Made by a program: the position numbers and the translations under genes
Shown here: piece by piece, positions 34,901 through 43,054 of the stretch
Layout: each line of letters starts with the position of its first letter
Numbering within the stretch: position 1 is the first letter of the stretch
Source of the DNA: JAWPMT01 sp965267435
GTDB taxonomy: Bacteria > Bacteroidota > Bacteroidia > Cytophagales > Cyclobacteriaceae
DNA length: 64,000 nucleotides
Assembly (NCBI GenBank): GCA_965267435.1
Contig: OZ253960.1
Location: forward strand, 4,650,001 to 4,714,000
Direction of reading: 5' to 3'
The notes under the pieces: model-generated
The model's database searches: none
The model's input: the letters and a program-made list of their open reading frames with translations, nothing else
What the model was told of the DNA's origin: nothing

Positions 34901-35662
34901 TCAGAAGGACTTAGCGATATCTACAAAATCCCTGGACTTAAGGCTGGCCCCACCTACAAGTCCGCCGTCAACGTCGGGGCATGCGAAGAGTTCCTGCGCA
35001 TTGCCTGGCTTCACACTTCCCCCATAGAGGATAGCAGTGCCATTTGCTATATCATCGCCGTACTTGGCGGCAATCGTGGCCCGAATGAAAGCATGCATCT
35101 CTTGCGCCTGCTCAGCGGATGCCGTCACGCCCGTACCTATCGCCCAAACGGGCTCATAAGCAATGACAATCTTCGCAAAGTCGCTTGCAGCCAAATCGAA
35201 AAGTGACTCACTTATTTGAGCCTTGACCAGGTCAAAGTGCTTGCCTTCTTCCCGGACCTCGAGCTTTTCGCCGCAGCAGAAGATCGGAGTCATTCCATGC
35301 TGCAAGACGATCTTGGTCTTCTCCGCCAGCAATTCGTGGCTCTCTTCGAAATATTCCCGGCGCTCGCTGTGTCCGAGGACCACATACTCCACACCCAGAG
35401 ATTTGAGCAGCTCTGCAGAGACTTCACCTGTATAGGCACCTGATTCCTTTTCATGGCAGTTTTGGGCACCCACGCCAACATTGGATTTGTCCCCTTTGAG
35501 AGCTAGTACTGATGACAGCAGTGGAAACGGAGGGATCAAAATGACCTGCACGTCACTCTTGACTTCATCGGCAGCCATATTGACTACTTCTGAAGCCAGT
35601 TGCGAACCACTGTTTTTGTTGGTGTTCATCTTCCAGTTTCCGGCGGCAATTTTTGCTCTCAT
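34901..35662 (-). CDS. tpiA: Triosephosphate isomerase
   Basis: 253 residues, the standard TIM-barrel length. It interconverts glyceraldehyde-3-phosphate and dihydroxyacetone phosphate in glycolysis. Catalytic residues are all present: Lys11 in AAGNWKMN, His98 in VVLGHSERR, Glu170 in AYEPVWAIGTG, plus the phosphate-binding GGSVKPGNA and DGGLVGGASL near the C-terminus. The gene begins 2 bp after uvrA ends, on the same strand. Confidence 0.96.
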   Translation of the reverse strand: MRAKIAAGNWKMNTNKNSGSQLASEVVNMAADEVKSDVQVILIPPFPLLSSVLALKGDKSNVGVGAQNCHEKESGAYTGEVSAELLKSLGVEYVVLGHSERREYFEESHELLAEKTKIVLQHGMTPIFCCGEKLEVREEGKHFDLVKAQISESLFDLAASDFAKIVIAYEPVWAIGTGVTASAEQAQEMHAFIRATIAAKYGDDIANGTAILYGGSVKPGNAQELFACPDVDGGLVGGASLKSRDFVDIAKSF

Positions 35663-35664
35663 GA

Positions 35665-38466
35665 TTATAGTTTTTCGTTTAGGAATCTTGCTGTGTGATT
35701 TGACGGCGCCAATTTAATCATATCTTCAGGAAGTCCGGCGAATTCGACCGCGCCGCCTTTTTCTCCCCCTTCAGGTCCGAGGTCAATGATCCAATCAGCA
35801 CACTTTATGACCTCCATATTGTGTTCGATGATGAGGACCGAATTACCCTCGTTTACGAGGGCATTGAGGGAGTCCATGAGCTTCCTGATATCGTGAAAGT
35901 GCAGGCCAGTAGTGGGCTCATCGAAAATGAAAAGCACATGGTCTTGCTTGGACACTGCACCGGTACCCTTACCCAGGAAGGAGGCCAGTTTTACCCGCTG
36001 CGCCTCGCCTCCACTGAGTGAACTAGAGGACTGCCCCAATTTCACGTATCCCAGGCCGACATCATCCAATGGCTTGATCTTGTTGACAATGCCCGATCTG
36101 TCCTTGAAGAACTCCAGAGCCTCCTCCACCGTCAGATCCAGCACGTCCGCAATGTTTTTATCATGGTACTTCACCTCCAGGATCTCCTTCTTGAAACGCT
36201 GACCTTTACAGGTCTCGCATGTCAGGTTGAGATCCGCCATGAATTGCATTTCGATCTTCACCGACCCCTCTCCTTCACACGTTTCGCAGCGACCTCCATC
36301 GACGTTGAAGGAGAAGTGCGCCGGTTTGAAGCCGTTCTTTTTCGCGAGAGGCTGGTCCGCAAAAAGCTGACGGATGTTGTCATAGGCCTTCACATAGGTC
36401 ACTGGATTGGACCTCGAGCTCTTCCCAATCGGATTTTGATCTACGAACTCTATATGTGCCACTTTTTTGTAATCACCGTCCAGGGCGTCAAACTTCCCAG
36501 TCATTTCCCCAGTGACCCCAAGTAGCTTGCCGATGGAAGGATAGATGATCCTCCGAACCAGTGTCGATTTACCTGAACCGCTGACCCCGGTGATCACCGT
36601 TATCACCCCCAAGGGGATCTCCACATTGATGTTCTTCAAATTATGTTCCCTGGCCCCTTTCACTGTGAACGACTGATTCCATCCCCTGCGAACGGAAGGG
36701 ACATCGATCTTCTCGTCTCCTCGTAGATACTTGGCGGTAAAGGATCTGTCCGTACCATTCATTTGGCCGATGGTACCCTGGTACACCAGTTGCCCACCAT
36801 GCGTGCCCGCTGCTGGCCCTATATCGATAATTTCGTCGGCCTCCTCCATCATCTTCTCCTCGTGTTCGACGACGATCACGGAGTTACCAATATTTCTTAA
36901 GGTCTTCAATACAGCCACGAGACGATCTGTGTCCCTTGGATGCAATCCAATACTCGGCTCATCAAGGATGTACATGGAGCCTACCAGTGCACTTCCCAAT
37001 GACGTTGCCAGCTTGATCCTTTGGAACTCACCGCCGGACAAGGTGTTGGTCAGACGATTGAGTGTCAAATAACCCAGACCTACTTCCTCGAGATACGACA
37101 GTCGATTGGTGATCTCTTTGATTACGCGACCGGCGACCTTCTTGTCAAATTCCGAAAATGTGATTTTGTCCATGAACGGTCGGAGTTGATCAACGGGCAT
37201 CAGCACCAGGTCAGTGATCGATTGATCCGCCACCTTCACATATGAGGCATCTTTCCTCAGTCTCGTGCCACGGCAATCCGGGCATACAGTCTTGCCCCGG
37301 TACCTCGACAGCATGACGCGGTATTGTATCTTATGCGTCTTTGTCTCCAGGTATTTGAAGAAGTCATGCAAACCGTCGAAGTATTCATTCCCCTCCCACA
37401 ACAGATTGTACTCTTCTTTGGTGAGCTCCGCGATGGGCCGGTGAATCGGGAAGTCGAATCGGATGCCATTCTTCAGCAAGGGCTTCACCCAATTTTGCAT
37501 GGTCTCGCCGCGCCATGGCACAATAGCCCCTTCGAAAACTGAGAGATTGCGATCAGGAATGACGAGGTCAGGATCGATACCGAGGATTCGGCCGAAACCT
37601 TCACATCTTTTGCAAGCCCCATAAGGGTTGTTGAAACTAAAAAAATTCACCGAGGGCTCCTCGAAGCGGATACCGTCCAATTCGAAGACATCTGAGAATG
37701 TCTTCCTTTCATGACCCACCACATCGATAATACACTGCCCGTCGCCCTCGAAGAAGGCCGTTTGTACGGAATCCGAAAGACGAAACTGCGTCTCCTCATC
37801 GTGCTTGACGACCGTGCGATCGATCAATACTTCTACCGTTCCCTTGGGGGGATTCTCCAGAATCTCCTCGATGAAGTGCATCTCGCCGTCGATGAAAACC
37901 CTGGTGAAGCCTTTACTCATCAGCGCCTTCATCTCATCCTTGATAGAGCGATCTCGATGTGGGAGAGGAGAGAGCACCATTACCCTCTGCTCTTCCGGCA
38001 ATGAGAGGACATAGTCCACCACATCCGTCACGGTATCTTTTTGAACTTCCTTGCCGGAAACAGGGGATATTGTCTTTCCAATCCTGGAATAGAGCAGCTT
38101 CAGGTAATCGTATATCTCCGTCGTGGTCCCAATGGTCGAGCGGGGATTGCGGGTATTCACCTTCTGCTCAATGGCAATGGCTGGGGATACTCCTTTTATA
38201 TAGTCCACTTCGGGCTTTTCCATCCTGCCCAGAAACTGCCGTGCATAGGAGCTAAGGCTCTCCACGTATTTGCGCTGCCCTTCAGCAAAAAGCGTATCGA
38301 AAGCCAACGACGACTTCCCCGAACCAGAGAGACCGGTAATTACAACCAGCTTATTTCTGGGAATGGCCACGTCAATATTTTTCAGATTGTTGACCCTGGC
38401 ACCCTTGATAATAATGTACTGTTTGGGATCTAACCGATCCACACCATTTTTCACCGGTTCACTCAT
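35665..38466 (-). CDS. uvrA: Excinuclease ABC subunit A
   Basis: 933 residues, typical. DNA-damage recognition ATPase of nucleotide excision repair; works with UvrB. Two ABC modules are visible: Walker A motifs GLSGSGKSSLAFD (45-57) and GVSGSGKSTLVRR, signature motifs LSGGEFQRIKLA and LSGGEAQRVKLA, and Walker B DEPSIGLHP and DEPTTGLHF. Zinc cysteines occur in CKRCEGFGR, CPDCRGTRL and CETCEGEGSV...CETCKG. It heads the ten-gene minus-strand run. A -7 element lies about 100 bp upstream. Confidence 0.97.
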   Translation of the reverse strand: MSEPVKNGVDRLDPKQYIIIKGARVNNLKNIDVAIPRNKLVVITGLSGSGKSSLAFDTLFAEGQRKYVESLSSYARQFLGRMEKPEVDYIKGVSPAIAIEQKVNTRNPRSTIGTTTEIYDYLKLLYSRIGKTISPVSGKEVQKDTVTDVVDYVLSLPEEQRVMVLSPLPHRDRSIKDEMKALMSKGFTRVFIDGEMHFIEEILENPPKGTVEVLIDRTVVKHDEETQFRLSDSVQTAFFEGDGQCIIDVVGHERKTFSDVFELDGIRFEEPSVNFFSFNNPYGACKRCEGFGRILGIDPDLVIPDRNLSVFEGAIVPWRGETMQNWVKPLLKNGIRFDFPIHRPIAELTKEEYNLLWEGNEYFDGLHDFFKYLETKTHKIQYRVMLSRYRGKTVCPDCRGTRLRKDASYVKVADQSITDLVLMPVDQLRPFMDKITFSEFDKKVAGRVIKEITNRLSYLEEVGLGYLTLNRLTNTLSGGEFQRIKLATSLGSALVGSMYILDEPSIGLHPRDTDRLVAVLKTLRNIGNSVIVVEHEEKMMEEADEIIDIGPAAGTHGGQLVYQGTIGQMNGTDRSFTAKYLRGDEKIDVPSVRRGWNQSFTVKGAREHNLKNINVEIPLGVITVITGVSGSGKSTLVRRIIYPSIGKLLGVTGEMTGKFDALDGDYKKVAHIEFVDQNPIGKSSRSNPVTYVKAYDNIRQLFADQPLAKKNGFKPAHFSFNVDGGRCETCEGEGSVKIEMQFMADLNLTCETCKGQRFKKEILEVKYHDKNIADVLDLTVEEALEFFKDRSGIVNKIKPLDDVGLGYVKLGQSSSSLSGGEAQRVKLASFLGKGTGAVSKQDHVLFIFDEPTTGLHFHDIRKLMDSLNALVNEGNSVLIIEHNMEVIKCADWIIDLGPEGGEKGGAVEFAGLPEDMIKLAPSNHTARFLNEKL

Positions 38467-38566
38467 GCATCTTATAGGATAAGAGGAGGTTTTGCTTGTA
38501 TTGTATCTGGTCTAAGGAGAAAAACTATGTGAATCCCTTAGGGGTTTCCCTCTCTTTAGTTGACTA

Positions 38567-38574
38567 CAAAAATA
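38567..38574 (-). promoter_or_regulatory. Putative uvrA promoter, -7 element TATTTTTG
   Basis: On the complement this octamer matches the Bacteroidota TAnnTTTG consensus exactly. The nearest TTG on that strand is at 38598-38600, a 23-bp spacer and slightly long. It is 93 bp upstream of the uvrA start and lies almost back-to-back with the + strand promoter at 38588-38617. Confidence 0.45.
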
Positions 38575-38587
38575 GGAACAGAAATTT

Positions 38588-38617
38588 TTGCTTAAATCAA
38601 GTATTCATATAGTTTTG
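38588..38617 (+). promoter_or_regulatory. Putative sigma-factor gene promoter (TTG, 19 bp, TAGTTTTG)
   Basis: TTG at 38588-38590 and TAGTTTTG at 38610-38617 are separated by 19 bp, a fit to the Bacteroidota -33/-7 pattern. It is 84 bp upstream of the ATG at 38701. The -33 elements of this and the divergent uvrA promoter are within 10 bp of each other, so the two may compete or share control. Confidence 0.5.
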
Positions 38618-38700
38618 GTATTCTGCTAACAACTATTCTTCACATTTAAACCCCGATACAATATGGTATAGACCTCTACGTTAACTAACAGGTGAACTAC

Positions 38701-39300
38701 ATGAACAGAATAAGTTTGGATGACAGTCAATTGCTGTCAGCGTATGTTAAGGGAGACGAAGAGGCCTTTGCAGAGTTAGTCGGAAGACACAAAGATCGGG
38801 TTTTCACCACTATTTTATTGATTGTAAAAGATAGGTACCTCGCCGAGGATTTGATGCAGGAGGTATTTATCAAAGCGATTCGCACGCTGAAGAGCGGCAA
38901 GTACAATGAGGAAGGCAAATTCCTGCCTTGGATCTTGCGAATTGCCCACAATCTAGCAATCGATCAATTCAGAAAAGACAAGCGCTATCCCACAATTGTG
39001 ATGGAGGATGGCAGTAGCGTGTTCAACACGTTAGAGTTTTCTGAGGAGTCGATAGAGAATAAGCAAATAAAGCAGGATACCTATAATCTTCTCAAGAAGT
39101 ACATCCAGGAATTGCCGGAGGCTCAAAAGGAAGTACTGGTGATGCGCCATTATATGCAGATGAGCTTCCAGGAAATTGCGGACGTTACGGGGGTGAGTAT
39201 AAACACCGCCTTGGGCAGAATGAGGTATGCTTTGATTAACTTAAGAAAAAAGTTAAAGCATAATAATGTTGCCTATGACAAAAACTTTTACCGAAAATGA
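38701..39300 (+). CDS. ECF-type RNA polymerase sigma factor
   Basis: 199 residues from the ATG at 38701 (MNRISLDDSQLL); a GTG at 38692 would add three residues. Region 2 is clear (ELVGRHKDRVFTTILLI, then YLAEDLMQEVFIKAIRTL), the linker includes FLPWILRIAHNLAIDQFRK, and region 4 is a helix-turn-helix (MSFQEIADVTGVSINTALGRM). It directs RNA polymerase to a specific promoter set. The partner gene overlaps its end, the usual place for an anti-sigma factor, but here encoding only 80 residues. Confidence 0.9.
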   Translation: MNRISLDDSQLLSAYVKGDEEAFAELVGRHKDRVFTTILLIVKDRYLAEDLMQEVFIKAIRTLKSGKYNEEGKFLPWILRIAHNLAIDQFRKDKRYPTIVMEDGSSVFNTLEFSEESIENKQIKQDTYNLLKKYIQELPEAQKEVLVMRHYMQMSFQEIADVTGVSINTALGRMRYALINLRKKLKHNNVAYDKNFYRK

Positions 39301-39517
39301 TCTTGTAAGATTCCTATATGATGATCTTACAAAGCGCGAGAAAAACGACTTACAATATAGCCTCCTGACAAACGGCGCCCTGCGTCTCAGACTTCAGGAG
39401 TTGGAAGAGATCAAGGACAATCTTGATCAGGTCATTGTGAAAGCCCCAAAGCGAGCCGTTGATAGTATCATGGCCTTTTCGAAGAGCTTTGAGGTAGAAG
39501 ATTTCCAGGCCGGATAA
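39275..39517 (+). CDS. Small partner of the ECF sigma factor, possible anti-sigma remnant
   Basis: 80 residues from the ATG at 39275 (an ATG at 39266 adds three). Overlaps the sigma gene by 26 bp in another frame. It starts MTKTFTENDLVRFLYDDLTK, an N-terminal helix like those of Bacteroidota anti-sigma proteins, then a Leu/Glu-rich helix, and ends ALRLRLQELEEI...AFSKSFEVEDF. No zinc-binding HxxxCxxC motif and no membrane helix are present. Anti-sigma or coupling function is inferred from position only. Confidence 0.65.
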   Translation: MTKTFTENDLVRFLYDDLTKREKNDLQYSLLTNGALRLRLQELEEIKDNLDQVIVKAPKRAVDSIMAFSKSFEVEDFQAG

Positions 39518-39555
39518 ACTTCCATCAAATTGGGTAGATGGCCTAATTTTGGGTC

Positions 39556-40209
39556 ATGCGTAAATCGGAGCGGTTCGGAGCCTTTGTTCAGCACTTTTCG
39601 GAGAATTCTCCGCCTGCTGAAACGGAGCTTCGATACTCTTCCCCTTTTGAATTGTTGGTAGCTGTAGTGCTCAGTGCCCAGTGCACTGACAAGCGGGTGA
39701 ATATTGTCACGGAGTCACTCTTCCAAGATTTCCCGTCCCCGCAGCACTTCGCCGCTTCCACTTTTGAGGAGATTTTCCCCTATATCAAGAGTATTTCTTA
39801 TCCGAACAACAAGACGAAGCACCTCCTGGGTCTTTCCCAGATGCTCGTCGAGCAGTTCGATAGTGAAGTGCCTGCGACTATGGAGGAACTACAATCTCTC
39901 CCTGGTGTTGGTCGCAAAACGGCCAATGTGATTCTCTCAGTACTTTATGATGAACCAGCGATGGCTGTGGACACACACGTATTCCGTGTCTCGAAGCGTA
40001 TCGGGCTTGTGACCCAAAACGCCAAGACGCCTCTCGAGGTGGAAAAGCAGCTGGTAAGGCATATCCCAAGGGAGCACGTTTCCAAGGCCCATCATTGGCT
40101 GATCTTGCACGGTCGCTACGTCTGTCTGGCGAGAAATCCGAAATGCGAGTCCTGCGGGGTCACTCCTATTTGCAGGTACTTCGAGAAGAATTATCTTGTA
40201 GCCAAGTGA
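39556..40209 (+). CDS. nth: Endonuclease III
   Basis: 217 residues, normal length. Base-excision-repair DNA glycosylase/AP lyase acting on oxidised pyrimidines. Helix-hairpin-helix with catalytic Lys: LPGVGRKTANVIL (K121); catalytic Asp in AMAVDTHVFRV (D139). The C-terminal iron-sulfur cysteines follow the CX6CX2CX5C pattern (CLARNPKCESCGVTPIC). It follows the sigma/partner pair by 38 bp and precedes a glycosyltransferase gene by 4 bp. Confidence 0.95.
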   Translation: MRKSERFGAFVQHFSENSPPAETELRYSSPFELLVAVVLSAQCTDKRVNIVTESLFQDFPSPQHFAASTFEEIFPYIKSISYPNNKTKHLLGLSQMLVEQFDSEVPATMEELQSLPGVGRKTANVILSVLYDEPAMAVDTHVFRVSKRIGLVTQNAKTPLEVEKQLVRHIPREHVSKAHHWLILHGRYVCLARNPKCESCGVTPICRYFEKNYLVAK

Positions 40210-40213
40210 ATCA

Positions 40214-41386
40214 ATGCTGGCAGCCATGAGGGTGCACCTCTATCATCAATATTTTCGTCATCCCGGCGAGGGGGGGGCGCTTAGGTCCTTTTTCGTCGGC
40301 AAAGCGTTGCAAGAGGCAGGGCACGAAGTGCTGATAATAACGGCGCACAACGAACAGCATGGCCTCGTCGACATCGACGGACTGCAAGTACAATACCTCT
40401 CCATCAATTACTCCAACGAGTTCCCTTTTGGTCGCCGGATCCGGGCATTTGTACAATTTGTGAGACAGGCCATCAGCGTTTCCAGAAAGTATCCACGCCC
40501 GGATATCAATTATATCATCACTACCCCACTGACCACAGGCCTGATCGGCTTGTATTTGAAGAGATTCCGGGGAACACCTTACGCCTTTGAGGTGGGCGAT
40601 CTGTGGCCGGAGGTGCCCGTGCAAATGCAGATGATCACCAATAAGTACCTTCAAAAAGCCCTGTACGGACTGGAAAGAAGGATTTATAAAAATGCGGATA
40701 AACTGATCGGCCTGTCACCTCCTATACGAGACTACATGGAGTACAGCTGTGATTTCAATGTAAAGGCTGTCTCAATTCCCAACATGGCTGACTGCGATTT
40801 CTTCCAGCCAACACCGACACCCGCTGAATTCACTCCTGAGTCGCCAATGGTCATCAGCTACATCGGGACGTTTGGTAGAGCGAATCATCTGGATTATTTG
40901 TTGGCGCTCGCTAAGACCTGCGAAGAACAAGAGCTACCTGTCCATTTCCAATTGATGGGAGAAGGAGCAAAGCTGGATTTACTGGAGAAGCAAGCGGAGC
41001 AACTGTCAAATGTCAGCATTCTCGAGTTTGGAAATCGAGACGAAGTAAAAGCACTTCTCGATCAGTCCCAGGCTGTTTATGTCTCCTTCCTGGATATACC
41101 CATTCTAAGTACGGGAAGCCCCAACAAGTTTTTTGATGGCCTGGCAGCAGGCAAGCTGATCTTATTGAATTTCGGCGGCTGGATGAAAAAGCTGATCGAT
41201 GAGCACGAGTGTGGTGTCTATTGTCCTCCGGATGACCCGGAGGCGGCGTCCACCAATTTGAGGCCATTTCTCTCCAGCACCTTACTACTTGAAGAATACC
41301 AGTCCAATGCGCGGAAGCTGGCAGAGGAGCAATTCAGTCGGACGCAGCTATGCCAGCAGGTGGTCGATTACCTGGCTAGTCATTGA
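40214..41386 (+). CDS. Glycosyltransferase family 4 protein
   Basis: 390 residues; an ATG at 40226 (MRVHLYHQYFRHPGEGG) is an equally good start. Two Rossmann-like halves of a GT-B fold. The N-terminal part has YFRHPGEGGALRSFFVGKAL and the donor/acceptor region YAFEVGDLWPEVPVQM, similar to WbuB-type transferases. The C-terminal part has VISYIGTFGRANHLDYLLALA, LMGEGAKLDLL and STGSPNKFFDGLAAGKLILLNFGG, the last being the nucleotide-sugar site. It probably adds a sugar to a surface polysaccharide or lipid precursor; the sugar is unknown. Its 3' end overlaps gldB by 11 bp convergently. Confidence 0.82.
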   Translation: MLAAMRVHLYHQYFRHPGEGGALRSFFVGKALQEAGHEVLIITAHNEQHGLVDIDGLQVQYLSINYSNEFPFGRRIRAFVQFVRQAISVSRKYPRPDINYIITTPLTTGLIGLYLKRFRGTPYAFEVGDLWPEVPVQMQMITNKYLQKALYGLERRIYKNADKLIGLSPPIRDYMEYSCDFNVKAVSIPNMADCDFFQPTPTPAEFTPESPMVISYIGTFGRANHLDYLLALAKTCEEQELPVHFQLMGEGAKLDLLEKQAEQLSNVSILEFGNRDEVKALLDQSQAVYVSFLDIPILSTGSPNKFFDGLAAGKLILLNFGGWMKKLIDEHECGVYCPPDDPEAASTNLRPFLSSTLLLEEYQSNARKLAEEQFSRTQLCQQVVDYLASH

Positions 41387-42365
41387 TGGCCTTGTAGTTG
41401 GACTTGGCAAAAATCATGTGATGATCGGTCTCCGCGAGTAGCTCCTGCATGGTGACATCTTCCTGCGCCATATAGAGCTCCACGATTTCCCATCCTACCC
41501 ATGCCCCAACACGACCTGGGCAATTCTTGCTAATCTCTTGAATATTGGGCCGCTCACCGAGGAACTTCTGTTTCATGAACTCGCTCGTCTCAAATAGCAG
41601 TTCATTTTCAATGAAATTGGTCCAAATGACCTCGCGGTTCTTTTGGATCGCCTCCATCTGGATGGGTGTAAATCCCAGAATGATCGAATCCGCTGTGCAT
41701 GGCAGTAGTCGACTCACAAAATAATTGACCTTGCCGAAGTCAATCATCTCTGACAGCAACGTGTTTTCCTTACCCGTTCTGGTGTGCGCATTGGCCACGA
41801 ACTTCGCGATGATGGGCACCATGTGTCGGTGGGTGTACCGACGCTGAATATACAGGGGGACATCCTGGGGTTTGAAAGTGGCCTCAGGGCCAACAAAGTA
41901 ATCGAGGCCAATGATGATCTCCTCCTGACCAATGAAGAGGTCATTGTACAACCCCGTAACCATCGTTGACACGTTGGGTATGGCCGTTCCCGGGTAATAG
42001 TAATTGAGCCTTGAAAACAACAGGGTGATCTCCTCCTCGAAGTTGGCTTCGTTGGCTTCAAAGGCCGTGACAGCTTCGTTGTAGAGCGTATCCATGTACG
42101 GATCATTCACCAGTCCGTAGATCCTCTTGGCCAGAATGTCTTTGCTCGGGTATTGGTCGCTATGGAGGAAATTCACCGATACCAGCTCGTTGGTTTCCAA
42201 AAAGCCGACAACAGATGCCTCATCTGGCAAGTCGAAGAGTTGCTGCTCCAACCGAGTGATTTGGATGTCCACTTCCCCCTCGATCGGTGGTACTTCACGA
42301 CAGGCCTTTTGCTGGCAACTTACGAAAACCAAAAGGCCTGAGATTATGATCAAAACTCTTCGCAT
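41376..42365 (-). CDS. gldB: Gliding motility lipoprotein GldB
   Basis: 329 residues with lipoprotein signal (MRRVLIIISGLLVFVSC, Cys17). The mature part has the GldB pattern: ITRLEQQLFDL, LFSRLNYYYPGTAIPNVSTMV, IIGLDYFVGPEATFKPQDVPLYI, RRYTHRHMVPIIAKFVANA, and CPGRVGAWVGWEIVELYM near the end. GldB is required for gliding in flavobacteria and is widespread in Bacteroidota. Its presence, with gldD and gldE at 47532-49447, supports a gliding/type IX secretion organism. Transcribed opposite to both neighbours. Confidence 0.88.
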   Translation of the reverse strand: MRRVLIIISGLLVFVSCQQKACREVPPIEGEVDIQITRLEQQLFDLPDEASVVGFLETNELVSVNFLHSDQYPSKDILAKRIYGLVNDPYMDTLYNEAVTAFEANEANFEEEITLLFSRLNYYYPGTAIPNVSTMVTGLYNDLFIGQEEIIIGLDYFVGPEATFKPQDVPLYIQRRYTHRHMVPIIAKFVANAHTRTGKENTLLSEMIDFGKVNYFVSRLLPCTADSIILGFTPIQMEAIQKNREVIWTNFIENELLFETSEFMKQKFLGERPNIQEISKNCPGRVGAWVGWEIVELYMAQEDVTMQELLAETDHHMIFAKSNYKAIND

Positions 42366-42372
42366 TCCTCGT

Positions 42373-42380
42373 TACTTTTG
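42373..42380 (+). promoter_or_regulatory. Putative promoter -7 element TACTTTTG
   Basis: An exact TAnnTTTG match 36 bp before the start of the outer-membrane barrel gene. No convincing TTG at the expected -33 distance was seen, so the call rests on the -7 element alone. Confidence 0.4.
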
Positions 42381-42415
42381 ATAAGCTAAGTTATTAACGC
42401 CGCATACAATCATTT

Positions 42416-43054
42416 ATGAAAAGACTGCTCATAATTTGCTGCTTCACGTGCCTTTTTTCCACGTTCAGTCACGGGCAAACGAAACTAGGTCTAAAGTTCT
42501 CGCCACTCTTCTCATTGAACAACGTTGAGCTCAACTCTGACACCCTTGATGCAGACAACAACGGAACCAATTTGAAATTCTCTTTGGGCCTTGTCGTGGA
42601 CAACCAGTTGACAGATACTTATTTCTTCAGTACCGGTGTATTTATCATGCCCAAAAAGGTGGCGGTCCGTGTGACGGAAGATGGTGGCACCTTCCCCAAC
42701 ACGCTGGAGGAGTACAATCTCCAGTACCTCCAAATTCCCTTAACCTTAAAACTGATGACCTCCGAGTTATCACCGGACTTCGGTGTCTTCTTTCAGGTAG
42801 GAGGAGGATTTGAGGTCAAACTGAGTGACAAGCCGCTGGAAGAAGAATACGTGCTCGTCGAGTCGTTTAAGCCCTTTGATGTAATGGTGATGATTGGCGG
42901 GGGGATAGAATACCGTGTTGGTATCAACACCGCCCTATTCGGCGGGCTGAGTTACCAACACGGTGTTATCAATGCAGTCGATGATACTTTCTCGGACATG
43001 GACCTTCGCGTGACGAATGCCGTCCTGACCATCGACTTCGGTATCAAGTTTTAG
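42416..43054 (+). CDS. Outer-membrane beta-barrel protein, PorT-like
   Basis: 212 residues. Signal peptide MKRLLIICCFTCLFSTFSHG, then an alternating strand pattern ending in a Phe-terminated strand (VLTIDFGIKF), typical of small outer-membrane barrels. Elements such as LGLKFSPLFSLNNVEL, YFFSTGVFIMPKKVAVRV, LQYLQIPLTLKL and FFQVGGGFEVKL match the outer-membrane beta-barrel/PorT-like family. Function not specified. It ends convergently against the RNase E/G gene with a 4-bp overlap. Confidence 0.8.
   Translation: MKRLLIICCFTCLFSTFSHGQTKLGLKFSPLFSLNNVELNSDTLDADNNGTNLKFSLGLVVDNQLTDTYFFSTGVFIMPKKVAVRVTEDGGTFPNTLEEYNLQYLQIPLTLKLMTSELSPDFGVFFQVGGGFEVKLSDKPLEEEYVLVESFKPFDVMVMIGGGIEYRVGINTALFGGLSYQHGVINAVDDTFSDMDLRVTNAVLTIDFGIKF

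Noticed and set aside
38540..38560. Near-palindrome CCCTTAGGG between uvrA and the sigma gene, also seen near 20135
   Set aside because: The sequence is too short and the two copies are embedded in unrelated flanks; no evidence of a shared operator.
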